The notes under the pieces are model-generated. The model saw nothing but the letters and a program-made list of their open reading frames with translations, made no database searches and had not been told where the DNA came from. A stretch of 64,000 nucleotides of DNA from Intestinibacillus massiliensis. GTDB lineage: Bacteria; Bacillota; Clostridia; Oscillospirales; Butyricicoccaceae. Position 1 is the first letter of the stretch. Each line of letters opens with the position of its first letter. Below, piece after piece: positions 1 to 8,941 of the stretch. A program made the translations under genes and the position numbers. The stretch covers positions 101,044 to 165,043 of the forward strand of contig JAJUJC010000003.1 in the NCBI GenBank assembly GCA_029267335.1, in the 5' to 3' direction.

Positions 1-1
1 C

Positions 2-1018
2 TTTACCCCGCGCGGGGATGTGGTCAATCTGCCCGCTGGCGCGATCCCGATCGACCTCGCCTATGCCATTCACTCTGCGGTCGGCAACCGCATGACCGGC
101 TGCAAGATCAACAACCGCATCGCACCGATCGACACACCGCTCAAAAACGGTGACATCGTCGAGATCATGACGTCCAAGGAAACGCACGGACCGAGCCGCA
201 ACTGGGTCAAGATCGTGCGCACGACCGAGGCGCGCAATAAAATCAAGCAGTGGTTCAAAAAGGAATGTCGCGAGGAAAATATCGTACAGGGCAAGGAAGA
301 ACTGGACCGCGAGCTACGCGTCAATCTGCTGTATTCCGGCTTTTACGAAAATGGGGACATTCAAAAAGATGTGCTGGATAAGTTCTCTTTTCAGAGTTTG
401 GAAGAGATGTATGCCTCGCTCGGTTACGGCGGCATCACGGTGACCAAGGTCGTCAATAAGGTCAAGGATGATGTCATGCGTCTGCGCCGCAAAAACGACG
501 AGAAGGAAGCGCAGCCTGTCATCCGCAAGCAAGGTAAGAGCCAGTCGGGCGTCATCGTTGAGGGCATCGAAAACTGCATGGTCAAGTTTGCACGCTGCTG
601 CACGCCGATTCCGGGCGACGATATTATCGGCTTTATCACGCGGGGCTACGGCGTGTCCATTCATCGCCGCGACTGCGTCAATGTCCACAACAACGGCACG
701 CCTGAGGATAAGGCGCGTTGGATCAGCTGTTGGTGGGACGAGGATCTGGTCGCGATGGCACCAACCAAGGAAAAATTCTCGACCGGTCTGCAAATTTCTG
801 CGAAAAACCGCATCGGTCTGATCGCGGATGTCGCAACGTTGTTCTCCGCCGCGCGCATCAATGTGCATGAACTGTCTGCACGCGATATGGCGGACGGGTT
901 TGCGGTGGTGAACGCAATGATTGACGTTTCGGACGTCACCCAACTGGAAAATATCATGTCCCGTCTGCGCGGCACTAAGGGCGTTGTGGATGTCGCGCGT
1001 GCCGTGGACGGAAACTGA
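2..1018 (+). CDS. relA: Bifunctional (p)ppGpp synthetase/hydrolase RelA/SpoT, C-terminal part (5' end outside window)
   Basis: The reading frame enters from the left edge, so the hydrolase and synthetase domains lie outside and only 338 residues are visible. They begin in the TGS domain (FTPRGDVVNLPAGAIPIDLAYAIH). Next come the helical region, the conserved-cysteine domain (FARCCTPIPGDDIIGF) and a C-terminal ACT domain that begins near FSTGLQISAKNRIGL. In the family this regulatory half senses stalled ribosomes and controls synthesis and hydrolysis of (p)ppGpp. The gene order relA, dtd, hydrolase, hemZ is common in Clostridia. An internal GTG at 20 is not a real start because the TGS domain is already under way upstream. 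Confidence 0.95.
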   Translation, partial: FTPRGDVVNLPAGAIPIDLAYAIHSAVGNRMTGCKINNRIAPIDTPLKNGDIVEIMTSKETHGPSRNWVKIVRTTEARNKIKQWFKKECREENIVQGKEELDRELRVNLLYSGFYENGDIQKDVLDKFSFQSLEEMYASLGYGGITVTKVVNKVKDDVMRLRRKNDEKEAQPVIRKQGKSQSGVIVEGIENCMVKFARCCTPIPGDDIIGFITRGYGVSIHRRDCVNVHNNGTPEDKARWISCWWDEDLVAMAPTKEKFSTGLQISAKNRIGLIADVATLFSAARINVHELSARDMADGFAVVNAMIDVSDVTQLENIMSRLRGTKGVVDVARAVDGN

Positions 1019-1031
1019 TGGGGGAGAGACT

Positions 1032-1493
1032 ATGCGAGCACTGATACAGCGCGTGTCGCACGCAAAGGTGACCATCAATGGGCAAATTCACGCCGAGATC
1101 GGGCGCGGTCTGCTCGTGCTGCTTGGCGTGTGCGAGGGGGATACGTCCGCGCAGGCGGATTATCTTGCGGATAAGTGCGTCGGACTGCGCATTTTTACCG
1201 ATGAAAACGACAAAATGAATCTGTCACTGTCCGATGTCAACGGCGGCATTCTGATTGTGTCGCAGTTCACTTTGTACGGTGACTGCCGCAAGGGCAAACG
1301 CCCGAGTTTTATCAAGGCGGCGCGCCCGGAAACCGCCATCCCGCTCTATGAGCAGTTTATTGAGCGCTGTCGGCAGAGCGGGCGGCCTGTCGGTACGGGC
1401 GAGTTCGGCGCGGATATGCAGGTCGAGCTGGTGAACGACGGGCCGGTCACGCTGTGGCTCGACACCGAGGAAATGATGCCGCAGCATCACTGA
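1032..1493 (+). CDS. dtd: D-aminoacyl-tRNA deacylase
   Basis: The enzyme hydrolyses D-amino acids (and mischarged glycine) from tRNA, recycling tRNA and preventing D-residue misincorporation. The 153-residue product matches the usual length of about 150. It carries the family's two signature stretches: SQFTLYGDCRKGKRPSF near residue 80 and the cis-proline loop NDGPVTLWLD near the C-terminus. The ATG at 1032 follows a GGGGAGAG ribosome binding site and lies 13 bases after relA, so the two are probably co-transcribed. Longer in-frame starts inside relA would add sequence unrelated to the family and were not used. Confidence 0.95.
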   Translation: MRALIQRVSHAKVTINGQIHAEIGRGLLVLLGVCEGDTSAQADYLADKCVGLRIFTDENDKMNLSLSDVNGGILIVSQFTLYGDCRKGKRPSFIKAARPETAIPLYEQFIERCRQSGRPVGTGEFGADMQVELVNDGPVTLWLDTEEMMPQHH

Positions 1494-1511
1494 AAAACGG
1501 AGGAACTCGAG

Positions 1512-2144
1512 ATGAAGGTTTTACATCTGCGTGTCGGCGCGATCGGCACGAATTGCTATATCGTATTTGACGAAACGACCCGCGAGGGCGCGGTCATCGA
1601 CCCGGGCGATCAGGCGGAGAGCATCCTGAAAGCGGTCGCGGACGAAAAGATCACGGTCAAATACATTTTGCTCACACATGCACATTTCGATCATTTGCTG
1701 GCGGCGGATGCGGTACAAAAGGCGACGGGCGCACCGATCGTGCTGCACGAGGCAGATCTGCCCTTTATCAAAAAGGAGACCATGACCGCGTTCCGTCCGT
1801 TCATCAAAAACTATGCCGAGCCGCAGATCGGTCAGATCGCGCAGGAAGGCACGCAGGTCACGTTCGGCGGTCTGACCGCGACCTATCTGCACACACCCGG
1901 ACACACACCGGGTTCGTGCACCATTCGCATCGGCGACTGCCTGTTCACGGGCGATACCATGTTCCGCCATGAGTGCGGGCGGTGCGATCTGCCGGGCGGC
2001 GATTTTGGTAGCATGCTCGATTCTCTTCAGCGGCTGAGCGAGATTCCGGGTGATCTCAAGGTGCTGCCCGGACACGAGGAATTTTCCTCGCTCGATGAGG
2101 AGCGCCGCGCAAACCCCTATGTACGGCAGGCGCTTGCCCGATGA
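1512..2144 (+). CDS. Metallo-beta-lactamase-fold hydrolase (glyoxalase II-like)
   Basis: A 210-residue hydrolase of the metallo-beta-lactamase fold. It shows the metal-binding motif THAHFDH near residue 55, HTPGHTPGS near 128, the bridging aspartate in FTGDTMF, and a late histidine in PGHEEFSS. Family members resemble hydroxyacylglutathione hydrolase, but this short form lacks the extra C-terminal substrate domain of classical glyoxalase II, so the substrate is unknown. A strong GGAGG precedes the ATG at 1512. The stop codon overlaps the hemZ start by four bases, which indicates translational coupling. Confidence 0.88.
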   Translation: MKVLHLRVGAIGTNCYIVFDETTREGAVIDPGDQAESILKAVADEKITVKYILLTHAHFDHLLAADAVQKATGAPIVLHEADLPFIKKETMTAFRPFIKNYAEPQIGQIAQEGTQVTFGGLTATYLHTPGHTPGSCTIRIGDCLFTGDTMFRHECGRCDLPGGDFGSMLDSLQRLSEIPGDLKVLPGHEEFSSLDEERRANPYVRQALAR

Positions 2145-3592
2145 ACTACACGCTCAAGGGGCATGACTATCGCCATGCGGTCGAGGAAATGCTGCTGCAT
2201 TTGCTGCCCGCGGACATGCCGATCTATGTGGAGGGGCTAAGCGGTGACGGCTGTGTGTCGACGCTCGAAACCGACGCGAACCGTGCGATCGCGACCGCGT
2301 GCATCACACAGGATGGCGTGCCGTACAGCAGCACGCGCGCCATTGCCTATCGCAGCGCGGAGGTGCTCGAACGTCGCCGCGCAGAGAGCGAAGCGGTGCG
2401 CCTGTCGCTCTACGACGCGATCGTGCCCACGCTGCCGCGCCCGCCCGTTTGGGGCAGCTTGACCGGTGTGCGTCCGGCAAAGCTCGCGCGCACTCATATG
2501 GAGCGCGGCATGTCGACCGCCGAGGTCGCGCGCGAACTGCGCGAGCATTACGGGGTGTCGACCGAACGCGCCGCGCTCGCCGTGCGCGCCGCCGCCATCG
2601 CGGAGGACTGCAAGCGCAGTTTAGGGGAAAAGGACGTGTCGCTTTATGTCGGCATTCCGTTTTGCCCGTCACGCTGCGCGTACTGCTCGTTTGTTTCCGC
2701 GAGCGTCGAGCGCGCCGCACCGCTCATTCCGCCCTATGTCGATGCGCTGTGCGCCGAGATCGAGATGACCGGACGTCTGCTCGCACAGGGCGGCTGGAAC
2801 GTGGTCAGTCTGTATATCGGCGGCGGTACACCGACCACGCTGAGCGCAGAACAACTGTTGAAATTGACACAAAGTTTACAAAATCACGTTGATTTACATG
2901 CGCTGCGCGAATATACTGTGGAAGCGGGACGACCGGATACAATCACCCGCGAGAAACTGGAAGCCATCCGCGCGGGCGGCGCGACCCGCATCAGCATCAA
3001 CCCGCAGACCATGAACGACGAGGTGTTGCGCCGCATCGGGAGACGGCACTCGGCGGAAGAGGTGCTCGCAAGCTATGCGCTTGCGCGTGAGATTGGCTTT
3101 GACTGCATCAATATGGACACCATCGCGGGGTTGGACGGCGATACGCCCGCCTCGTTTGCGCGTACGATCGACATTTTGAGCGATCTCGCGCCCGAAAACA
3201 TTACGGTGCATACGCTTGCGATCAAGCGGGCGGCGGATCTGTCTGACAAACGCGCGAACGCCGCCAAGCGCGACGAGGTCGCCGCAATGCTTGACAGCGC
3301 GAGCCGCCGCCTGACCGCGACCGGCTATGCGCCGTATTATCTCTATCGCCAAAAATTCACAGCGGGCGGATTTGAAAACGTCGGTTGGTGCAAGCCGGGC
3401 ACGGAAAGCCTGTACAATGTCTGCATGATGGAGGAGCTGCAAACCATCGTTTCCATCGGTGCGGGCGGCGTCAGCAAAAAAGTGACCGGTGAGGGACGCA
3501 TCACCCGCCTGTCAAACCCTAAATATCCGACCGAGTATCTGACAGCGACCGACCGCATTGCGACCGCTCGCGCCAAGCTGCTCGCGCTTTGA
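2141..3592 (+). CDS. hemZ: Radical SAM coproporphyrinogen dehydrogenase HemZ
   Basis: A HemN-family radical SAM protein of 483 residues. The iron-sulfur motif is in PFCPSRCAYCSF (CxxxCxxC, about residues 176-183), followed by the glycine-rich SAM-binding motif YIGGGTPTTL near 228. In the HemZ branch the N-terminal part (about 160 residues) precedes the radical SAM domain, as here. The family is linked to oxygen-independent conversion of coproporphyrinogen III, although HemZ itself is less well characterised than HemN. The gene starts four bases inside the upstream hydrolase gene (ATGA overlap) and is followed by a nucleoside kinase gene 27 bases later. Confidence 0.87.
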   Translation: MNYTLKGHDYRHAVEEMLLHLLPADMPIYVEGLSGDGCVSTLETDANRAIATACITQDGVPYSSTRAIAYRSAEVLERRRAESEAVRLSLYDAIVPTLPRPPVWGSLTGVRPAKLARTHMERGMSTAEVARELREHYGVSTERAALAVRAAAIAEDCKRSLGEKDVSLYVGIPFCPSRCAYCSFVSASVERAAPLIPPYVDALCAEIEMTGRLLAQGGWNVVSLYIGGGTPTTLSAEQLLKLTQSLQNHVDLHALREYTVEAGRPDTITREKLEAIRAGGATRISINPQTMNDEVLRRIGRRHSAEEVLASYALAREIGFDCINMDTIAGLDGDTPASFARTIDILSDLAPENITVHTLAIKRAADLSDKRANAAKRDEVAAMLDSASRRLTATGYAPYYLYRQKFTAGGFENVGWCKPGTESLYNVCMMEELQTIVSIGAGGVSKKVTGEGRITRLSNPKYPTEYLTATDRIATARAKLLAL

Positions 3593-3619
3593 TCCCCGCG
3601 ACCGGAGAAAGGAGAGCGT

Positions 3620-4537
3620 ATGCTCTATTCGATCGAGGATATTAACAGAGAAGCAAAAACCGACCCAAAGGGCTTCATTGAACGCAGCGAAGCGGCGTAT
3701 CATGACCGCATCGAAAAAACCGTGGAACTGCTCGTCAAGCGCCAGAAAGAGAAGCCCATTCTGCTCATCAACGGCCCGTCCTCGTCGGGCAAGACCACGA
3801 CCGCCCGCCTGATCGGGCAGGCGTTTGCAAAGCACGGCATCCATGCAGAGGTCATTTCGATGGATGACTACTACCGCACGCGCGGGTCGTATGTCATGCC
3901 GAAGGACGAATACGGTCTGGATGATCTCGAAGCACCCGAGTGCATGGATCTGCCGCTGCTGCACGATCAGCTTGCACAGCTCGCTGCGGGCAGGGAGATT
4001 CAGGTGCCACGCTACAGCTTCGCGGAAAAACGGCGCACCGAGGAGACCGAAGCGGTGCTGCTCGACCCCGACGAGGTCGCGGTCATCGAGGGCATCCACT
4101 CGCTCAACGATGTGCTGACCGGCGGTTTGGAGGATAAGGCGACCGGTCTGCATTTGAGTGTCGACAGTCAGGTCGCACTCGAGGACGGCTCGATCCTGAC
4201 TGCGGATCTCCTGCGCTTCATGCGCCGTGCGGTGCGCGACCGCAACTTCCGGGGTGCGCCCGTGCAGACGACGCTGCGTCAGTGGCGCAGCGTGCGCCGA
4301 GGGGAGCGGATGTATATCGCTCCCTTTCTCCACCATGCGACACTGTCGATCGACACCTATCTGCCGTATGAAAGCTGCATCCTCATGAATCAGCTTCAGG
4401 GCGAGATCGCGCACAGCGAGGACGCGATGCGCGACGAGGGTTTGGGCGCGTTGTACGACGCGATCGGCAGCTTTGCGCTGATCGACTTTGAGCCATATAT
4501 CCCGGAAAATTCGCTGTTGCATGAGTTTATCGGTTAA
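3620..4537 (+). CDS. Uridine kinase-like nucleoside kinase
   Basis: A P-loop kinase of the uridine kinase/phosphoribulokinase superfamily, 305 residues. The Walker A motif is NGPSSSGKTTTA at about residues 52-63, followed by an acidic substrate loop (ISMDDYYRTRG) and EGIHSLND near 158. It would phosphorylate a nucleoside with ATP or GTP; which one cannot be told from sequence. Many clostridial relatives are about 550 residues with an N-terminal TGS-like region; that region is absent here and no remnant is seen upstream. A good AAGGAGAG ribosome binding site precedes the ATG. A terminator was not evident after the gene, but a new promoter lies just downstream. Confidence 0.82.
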   Translation: MLYSIEDINREAKTDPKGFIERSEAAYHDRIEKTVELLVKRQKEKPILLINGPSSSGKTTTARLIGQAFAKHGIHAEVISMDDYYRTRGSYVMPKDEYGLDDLEAPECMDLPLLHDQLAQLAAGREIQVPRYSFAEKRRTEETEAVLLDPDEVAVIEGIHSLNDVLTGGLEDKATGLHLSVDSQVALEDGSILTADLLRFMRRAVRDRNFRGAPVQTTLRQWRSVRRGERMYIAPFLHHATLSIDTYLPYESCILMNQLQGEIAHSEDAMRDEGLGALYDAIGSFALIDFEPYIPENSLLHEFIG

Positions 4538-4573
4538 AACACATACTTTCAGTGGGTTTTACAGGCGGTTTGC

Positions 4574-4603
4574 TTGACTTTCCGCCAAAGGGTGGTTTAT
4601 AAT
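4574..4603 (+). promoter_or_regulatory. Sigma-A type promoter of the zinc-ribbon/PNP unit
   Basis: TTGACT at 4574-4579 and a perfect TATAAT at 4598-4603 are separated by 18 bases. Transcription would start near 4610, about 50 bases upstream of the zinc-ribbon gene. Confidence 0.75.
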
Positions 4604-4659
4604 CACAAGGATGGTGCGGCACGGCGCAGCCGTTTCGCCGCGCGAAAGGAGCGGTAAAA

Positions 4660-5052
4660 ATGGATCCCAAAGTACAGATGATGCTCGAAAAGGCAAAGAT
4701 TTTCGCAGATAAGACCGGTAAGGCAGCGGTGCGTGTCGCGGACAACGCAGGCAAGAAAGCGACGGAAATGGCGCAGGCGACCAAGCTCAATCTCCAGATC
4801 TTTGATCTGAACACCGAATGTGAGGTGCTATACAAGGAGATTGGCAAGCTCGTATACGGCATCCATTGCGGCGAGGAGCTGTCTGAGGACGCGATGGACG
4901 AAAAAATCGCGCAGATCGACGAAAACCGCACACAGGTCGCGGAGTTGAAAGCACGTCTTGCCGAGAGCAAGGCAAGCGTCACCTGCCCGAACTGCGGCAA
5001 GACCTGCGCAAAGGATGCGGCGTTCTGCCCGTCCTGCGGCGCGCAGCTTTAA
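4660..5052 (+). CDS. Small zinc-ribbon protein, function unknown
   Basis: A 130-residue soluble protein. Residues 1-105 are charged and helical with likely coiled-coil character (runs of K, E and A). The last 25 residues form a double CxxC zinc ribbon (CPNCGK ... CPSCGAQL). Such proteins are widespread in Clostridia, usually without assigned function; the zinc ribbon may bind nucleic acid or protein. It has its own strong promoter at 4574-4603 and a GAAAGGAG ribosome binding site. The purine nucleoside phosphorylase gene follows after 12 bases, so they are likely co-transcribed. Confidence 0.75.
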   Translation: MDPKVQMMLEKAKIFADKTGKAAVRVADNAGKKATEMAQATKLNLQIFDLNTECEVLYKEIGKLVYGIHCGEELSEDAMDEKIAQIDENRTQVAELKARLAESKASVTCPNCGKTCAKDAAFCPSCGAQL

Positions 5053-5064
5053 GGGGGCGGGGAC

Positions 5065-5886
5065 ATGTTCCCAATCCAAACCTACCGCGAGACTGCGGAT
5101 TTTCTGCGTGAACGCACGCAGGATTTCCGGCCGGAGGCGCTGCTCGTGCTCGGCTCGGGGCTTGGGTATCTCGCGCAGCAGTGCGCGGACGCGGTCACCC
5201 TACCGTATGAAGAGATTCCGCATTTCACGCGCTCGACCGTTGTGGGACATGCGGGCGCGCTGACCTTCGGCACGCTCGCAGGTCGGCGCGTCCTGCTCAT
5301 GCAGGGACGCATGCATATGTATGAGGGCAACAGCCCGGAGCAAAGCGCGTTCGCCATCGGCGTGGCGAAGCTGCTCGGGGCGCACACTGTGCTGCTCACA
5401 AACGCATCGGGTGGAATCAACCTCGATTTTCACGAGGGCGACATCATGCTCGTGCGCGATCATATCAATTTCTTCGCCGCAACGCCGCTTTGGGGCGCAA
5501 ACTGCGAGGAACTCGGCACGCGCTTTCCGGACATGACCCGCGCCTATACGCCGCGCTTGCAGGAGGTCGCCCGTGCCGCCGCGCGCGACGAGAACGTGGT
5601 TTTACGCGAGGGCGTGTATTTTTATGCGCCCGGTCCGCAGTACGAAACACCTGCGGAGATCCGCGCGATGCGCGTACTCGGCGGTGACGCCGTAGGCATG
5701 TCGACGGTCAACGAGACCATCGCCGCGGCGCATTGCGACATGGAGCTTGCGTGCTTGGCACTCATCACCGATATGGCAGCGGGCATCAAAGAGCGTGCGA
5801 TCACCCATGACGAAGTCATGGATATTGCCGCGCGCGCACAGGACGCGATGACGCGGCTCGTGCTGCGCATGGTCGCGACGCTCTGA
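5065..5886 (+). CDS. Purine-nucleoside phosphorylase (trimeric, PNP-II family)
   Basis: This enzyme phosphorolyses inosine, guanosine and their deoxy forms to the free base and (deoxy)ribose 1-phosphate in purine salvage. The 273-residue length is typical of the trimeric family. Visible motifs are the phosphate loop LGSGLGYLA near residue 28, MQGRMHMYEG near 79, the loop LLTNASGGIN near 112, and the base-binding FYAPGPQYETPAEIR with VGMSTVNE near 210. The preceding GGGGGCGGGG is a weak ribosome binding site, consistent with coupling to the zinc-ribbon gene 12 bases upstream. Gene symbols differ between genera (punA, pnp), so none is assigned. Confidence 0.92.
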   Translation: MFPIQTYRETADFLRERTQDFRPEALLVLGSGLGYLAQQCADAVTLPYEEIPHFTRSTVVGHAGALTFGTLAGRRVLLMQGRMHMYEGNSPEQSAFAIGVAKLLGAHTVLLTNASGGINLDFHEGDIMLVRDHINFFAATPLWGANCEELGTRFPDMTRAYTPRLQEVARAAARDENVVLREGVYFYAPGPQYETPAEIRAMRVLGGDAVGMSTVNETIAAAHCDMELACLALITDMAAGIKERAITHDEVMDIAARAQDAMTRLVLRMVATL

Positions 5887-5929
5887 CGGCATACTTCGGT
5901 ACGCCCACCCATAAAGTAACAGTAACCAA

Positions 5930-7573
5930 ATGAGTAAAGGGCGTGCTATTTTGCAGCAAAAAAAACAGAATTTTGTCCAGGGCGCGTTCATTCTGCTTAT
6001 CGCGAACCTGATCGTCAAGGTCATCGGCGCGCTGTTTCAGATCCCACTCAAAAACCTGATCGGTAGCGACGGTTTTCCGGGTTTTGGACTGTTCAGCGTG
6101 TCCTATCGTATCTATATTGCCATGCTCGTCGTGTCGACGGTCGGGCTGCCTGCCGCACTGTCGAAAATGGTCGCGGAGGCGACCACCCTCGGGAGAGAGC
6201 GTGAGGTGCGCCGCATCGTCAAGGTCGCGGCGTGTATTTTTGTGCCGCTCGGCGCGCTGTGCTCACTTGTGCTGTTTTTCGGTGCGAATGCGCTTGCGGG
6301 CGTGATGCACAACCCCGATGTCGCGCCCGCGCTCGCCGCGATCGCGCCGTCGGTGCTCATGGTATCCATTCTGTCGGTGTTCCGCGGCTATCATCAGGGA
6401 CGCTCAAACATGGTACCGACCGCGATCTCACAGGTCATCGAGTCGCTCGGCAAGCTGTGCATCGGACTCGGACTCGCTTTTTTTGCGATGTCGCGCGGGA
6501 TGGGTGCACCTGCGGTCGCAGCGATGACCGTGCTCGGCGTGACCGTCGGTGAGATCGTCGCGGCGGTGTATATGGTGGGGCAGGGCGCGCTGCTGCGCGC
6601 GAAGCACGCGGTCACCGCGCCGACGCTCAACGACAGCATGCGCTCGTCGGGTGCGCTGTGCAAGACGCTGCTTTCACTGTCCATTCCCATCACGATCAGT
6701 TCCGCGGTCATGAGCGTGACCGACCTCATCGACGTCGCGCTGATCGGTCTGCGGCTGCAAACCGCGATCGGTATGACGAGTGATCAGGCGAATGCGCTGT
6801 ACGGTGTGTATACCGGTATGGCAGTCAACTTTTTCAATCTGCCGCAGACGCTTGTGACCGCGCTTGCGGTCAGCGCGCTGCCCGCACTCGCGGGGGCAAA
6901 TATCAGCCAGAACTTCACAAAGGCGCGCAAGACCATCGGCACGACCTTCCGCATGACCATGCTCATTACGCTGCCGGCGGGTGCAGGTTTTCTCGTGCTG
7001 TCCGAGCCGATTTTGCGCCTCGTGTATCATTCGGACACACGCATCGCAGGGCCGCTCATGCAGATGCTCGGTCTCGCCGTACCGTGCGTCGCGCTCGTCG
7101 CGATCACAAATGCGATGCTGCAGGCGTTCGGAAGAGCCGATCTGCCGCTGATCTCGATGTTCGCGGGTGCGCTTGTCAAGCTGTTCGGGGATTATTTCCT
7201 CATCGGAAACCCGAATATTCAGCTCATGGGCGCGCCGATCAGCACGGTGCTGTGCTATGCACTGATTTCCGTCATCAATCTGTTCCAGCTGCGGCGGCTC
7301 ACGCAGGGGCTGCCGCCGTTCGGCAAAACAGTTCTGCGGCCGCTCGCTGCGACACTCGGCATGTCCGCCGCGACCGTGATCTGCTTTCAGGCGGTCACGC
7401 GGGTGCTGCATGCCGCACCCGGCACGGGCGGCGACAAGCTCGCGACGCTTGCGGCACTTGTGGTCGCGGTCGTCAGCTATGCGGTACTGCTGCTCGCGCT
7501 GCGGGCTGTGGAACGTGAGGACGTTATGATGCTGCCGGGCGGCGAAAAACTCGCAAAGCTGCTTCGGCTATGA
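5930..7573 (+). CDS. Polysaccharide flippase, SpoVB/YabM-like (MOP superfamily)
   Basis: An integral membrane protein of 547 residues with about 14 hydrophobic segments and the N-terminal pattern GAFILLIANLIVKVIGALFQIPLKNLIG typical of the MurJ/SpoVB-type lipid-linked oligosaccharide flippases once broken at its conserved glycine. In Bacillus the paralogue yabM occupies the same place immediately before mazG (yabN), so a YabM-like role in envelope or spore peptidoglycan precursor transport is inferred. The ATG at 5930 has a poor ribosome binding site; a TTG at 5951 behind AAAGGG is an alternative that would remove seven residues. The following mazG gene begins 27 bases after the stop. Confidence 0.85.
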   Translation: MSKGRAILQQKKQNFVQGAFILLIANLIVKVIGALFQIPLKNLIGSDGFPGFGLFSVSYRIYIAMLVVSTVGLPAALSKMVAEATTLGREREVRRIVKVAACIFVPLGALCSLVLFFGANALAGVMHNPDVAPALAAIAPSVLMVSILSVFRGYHQGRSNMVPTAISQVIESLGKLCIGLGLAFFAMSRGMGAPAVAAMTVLGVTVGEIVAAVYMVGQGALLRAKHAVTAPTLNDSMRSSGALCKTLLSLSIPITISSAVMSVTDLIDVALIGLRLQTAIGMTSDQANALYGVYTGMAVNFFNLPQTLVTALAVSALPALAGANISQNFTKARKTIGTTFRMTMLITLPAGAGFLVLSEPILRLVYHSDTRIAGPLMQMLGLAVPCVALVAITNAMLQAFGRADLPLISMFAGALVKLFGDYFLIGNPNIQLMGAPISTVLCYALISVINLFQLRRLTQGLPPFGKTVLRPLAATLGMSAATVICFQAVTRVLHAAPGTGGDKLATLAALVVAVVSYAVLLLALRAVEREDVMMLPGGEKLAKLLRL

Positions 7574-7600
7574 CAGGCTTTGAAAGCAAAGGAAGTAAAA

Positions 7601-8389
7601 ATGGTAGACTTTAAACAAAAAGATCAGTATTGCTTTGACGATCTGCTTGAGATCATGCGGATTTTGCGCGCACCGGGCGGCTGCCCGTGGGATCAGGAGC
7701 AGGATCATAAGAGCATTCGGCGTAATTTCATCGAGGAGACCTATGAGGTCATCGAGGCGATCGATCAGGACGACAAGGAGCACATGCAGGAGGAACTGGG
7801 CGATGTGCTGCTACAAGTCGTGTTTCACACCGAGATGGAGCGCGAAAAGGGCAGCTTTGACATCGACGATGTGTGCGACGGCATCTGCAAGAAGCTGATT
7901 TTCCGTCATCCGCATATTTTCGGTGACGTCGAGGTCGCAGATTCCGCCGAGGTGCTGCGCAACTGGGAGACGCTCAAGCGCGTGGAAAAGAGCCAGAAAA
8001 CCTCGACCGACAGCATGGTCGCGGTCGCGCGCAGCCTGCCGCAGCTCATCCGCGCGGAAAAGATCCAGAGCAAGGCGGCAAAGGTCGGCTTCGACTGGCC
8101 GCAGGTCTCGGGCGCAATGGGCAAAGTGCGCGAGGAGACCGAAGAGCTGACGCGCGCAATAGCGGGCGACGGCAATCCGTCGGAGGAGCTGGGCGATCTG
8201 CTGTTCGCAGTCGTCAACGTTGCGCGTTTCCTGGGGACCGACCCCGAGCATGCCCTTGAAAGCACCTGCGACAAATTTATCCACCGCTTCTCCTATGTCG
8301 AGCAGCAGGCAAAGGCCCAGGGCAAGACTATGTCCGATATGTCCCTCGAGGAGATGGACGCACTGTGGGAGCAAGCAAAACACAAGTAA
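7601..8389 (+). CDS. mazG: Nucleoside triphosphate pyrophosphohydrolase MazG
   Basis: The enzyme hydrolyses NTPs and dNTPs to monophosphate and pyrophosphate, cleaning up non-canonical nucleotides. The 262-residue protein has the two tandem MazG domains of the long form. The first has CPWDQEQDHKS and EETYEVIEAID ... EELGDVLLQ; the second has EETEELTRAI ... EELGDLLFAVVN. The acidic ExxE/ExxD residues bind magnesium. I chose ATG 7601, which sits behind AAAGGAAG with good spacing; an in-frame TTG at 7580 would add seven residues. The position between a YabM-like flippase and the rqcP gene matches the yabM-yabN-yabO order in Bacillus. Confidence 0.95.
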   Translation: MVDFKQKDQYCFDDLLEIMRILRAPGGCPWDQEQDHKSIRRNFIEETYEVIEAIDQDDKEHMQEELGDVLLQVVFHTEMEREKGSFDIDDVCDGICKKLIFRHPHIFGDVEVADSAEVLRNWETLKRVEKSQKTSTDSMVAVARSLPQLIRAEKIQSKAAKVGFDWPQVSGAMGKVREETEELTRAIAGDGNPSEELGDLLFAVVNVARFLGTDPEHALESTCDKFIHRFSYVEQQAKAQGKTMSDMSLEEMDALWEQAKHK

Positions 8390-8413
8390 GTACCGAAAAC
8401 AAGGAGTTTATGA

Positions 8414-8689
8414 ATGAAAAAGACCGATTTTATCACACTGGTTGCAGGCAAGGCCGAGATGACCAAGAAGGACGCGGAAAAGGCGCTCGACGCGGTGCTC
8501 GACTCGATCGAAGAGGTGCTGATCGCGGGCGATAAGCTGCAGCTCATTGGTTTCGGCAGCTTTGAGACCAAGGACCGCCCCGAACGCACCGTGCGCAACC
8601 CCAAGACCGGCGAAAGCATGACCGTTGCCGCATCGACCGTGCCCGTTTTTAAGCCCGGTAAGCAGTTAAAGGATAAGGTGAACGGCTAA
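8414..8689 (+). CDS. hup: HU-family DNA-binding protein
   Basis: A 91-residue histone-like protein that dimerises and bends DNA. The N-terminus MKKTDFITLVAGKAEMTKKDAEKALDA, split here only for reference, is the usual HU start, followed by GDKLQLIGFGSFETKDRPERT and the conserved beta-arm motif RNPKTGE near residue 60. An AAGGAG site lies seven bases before ATG 8414. It stands between mazG and rqcP in the yab cluster, an insertion relative to Bacillus where these two genes are adjacent; similar placements of hup are common in Clostridia. The next gene begins one base after its stop. Confidence 0.95.
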   Translation: MKKTDFITLVAGKAEMTKKDAEKALDAVLDSIEEVLIAGDKLQLIGFGSFETKDRPERTVRNPKTGESMTVAASTVPVFKPGKQLKDKVNG

Positions 8690-8690
8690 G

Positions 8691-8933
8691 GTGAGACTGG
8701 ATAAATATCTCAAGGTCTCCCGCCTCATCAAACGCCGCACCGTGGCAAACGACGCCTGTGATGCCGCGCGCATCACGGTCAACGGCAAGCCCGCGAAGGC
8801 ATCCTATCAGGTCAAGGAGGGCGACATCATCGAGATCGCCTTCGGGCAGCGCACGATGAAGGTCGAGGTGCTCGCAATCGCGGAGCACGCCCTCAAGGCG
8901 GACGCCGCCGGACTGTATCGGGAGATCCTGTAA
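8691..8933 (+). CDS. rqcP: RNA-binding S4 domain protein RqcP (YabO)
   Basis: A compact 80-residue protein consisting essentially of one S4 RNA-binding domain: VRLDKYLKVSRLIKRRTVA at the start, then ITVNGKPAKASYQVKEGDII. In Bacillus RqcP binds stalled 50S subunits with RqcH and supports alanine tailing of blocked nascent chains. The GTG start at 8691 lies one base after the hup stop, so translation is probably coupled. Position (mazG, rqcP, yabP, yabQ, divIC) supports the RqcP/YabO assignment over the related Hsp15. A rho-independent terminator follows at 8942. Confidence 0.88.
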   Translation: MRLDKYLKVSRLIKRRTVANDACDAARITVNGKPAKASYQVKEGDIIEIAFGQRTMKVEVLAIAEHALKADAAGLYREIL

Positions 8934-8941
8934 AAGAGCAT

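Noticed and set aside
2304..2720. Long minus-strand and alternative-frame reading frames opposite hemZ and many other genes
   Set aside because: They are rich in Arg and Ala, lack ribosome binding sites and lie opposite well-supported genes; typical of GC-rich DNA.
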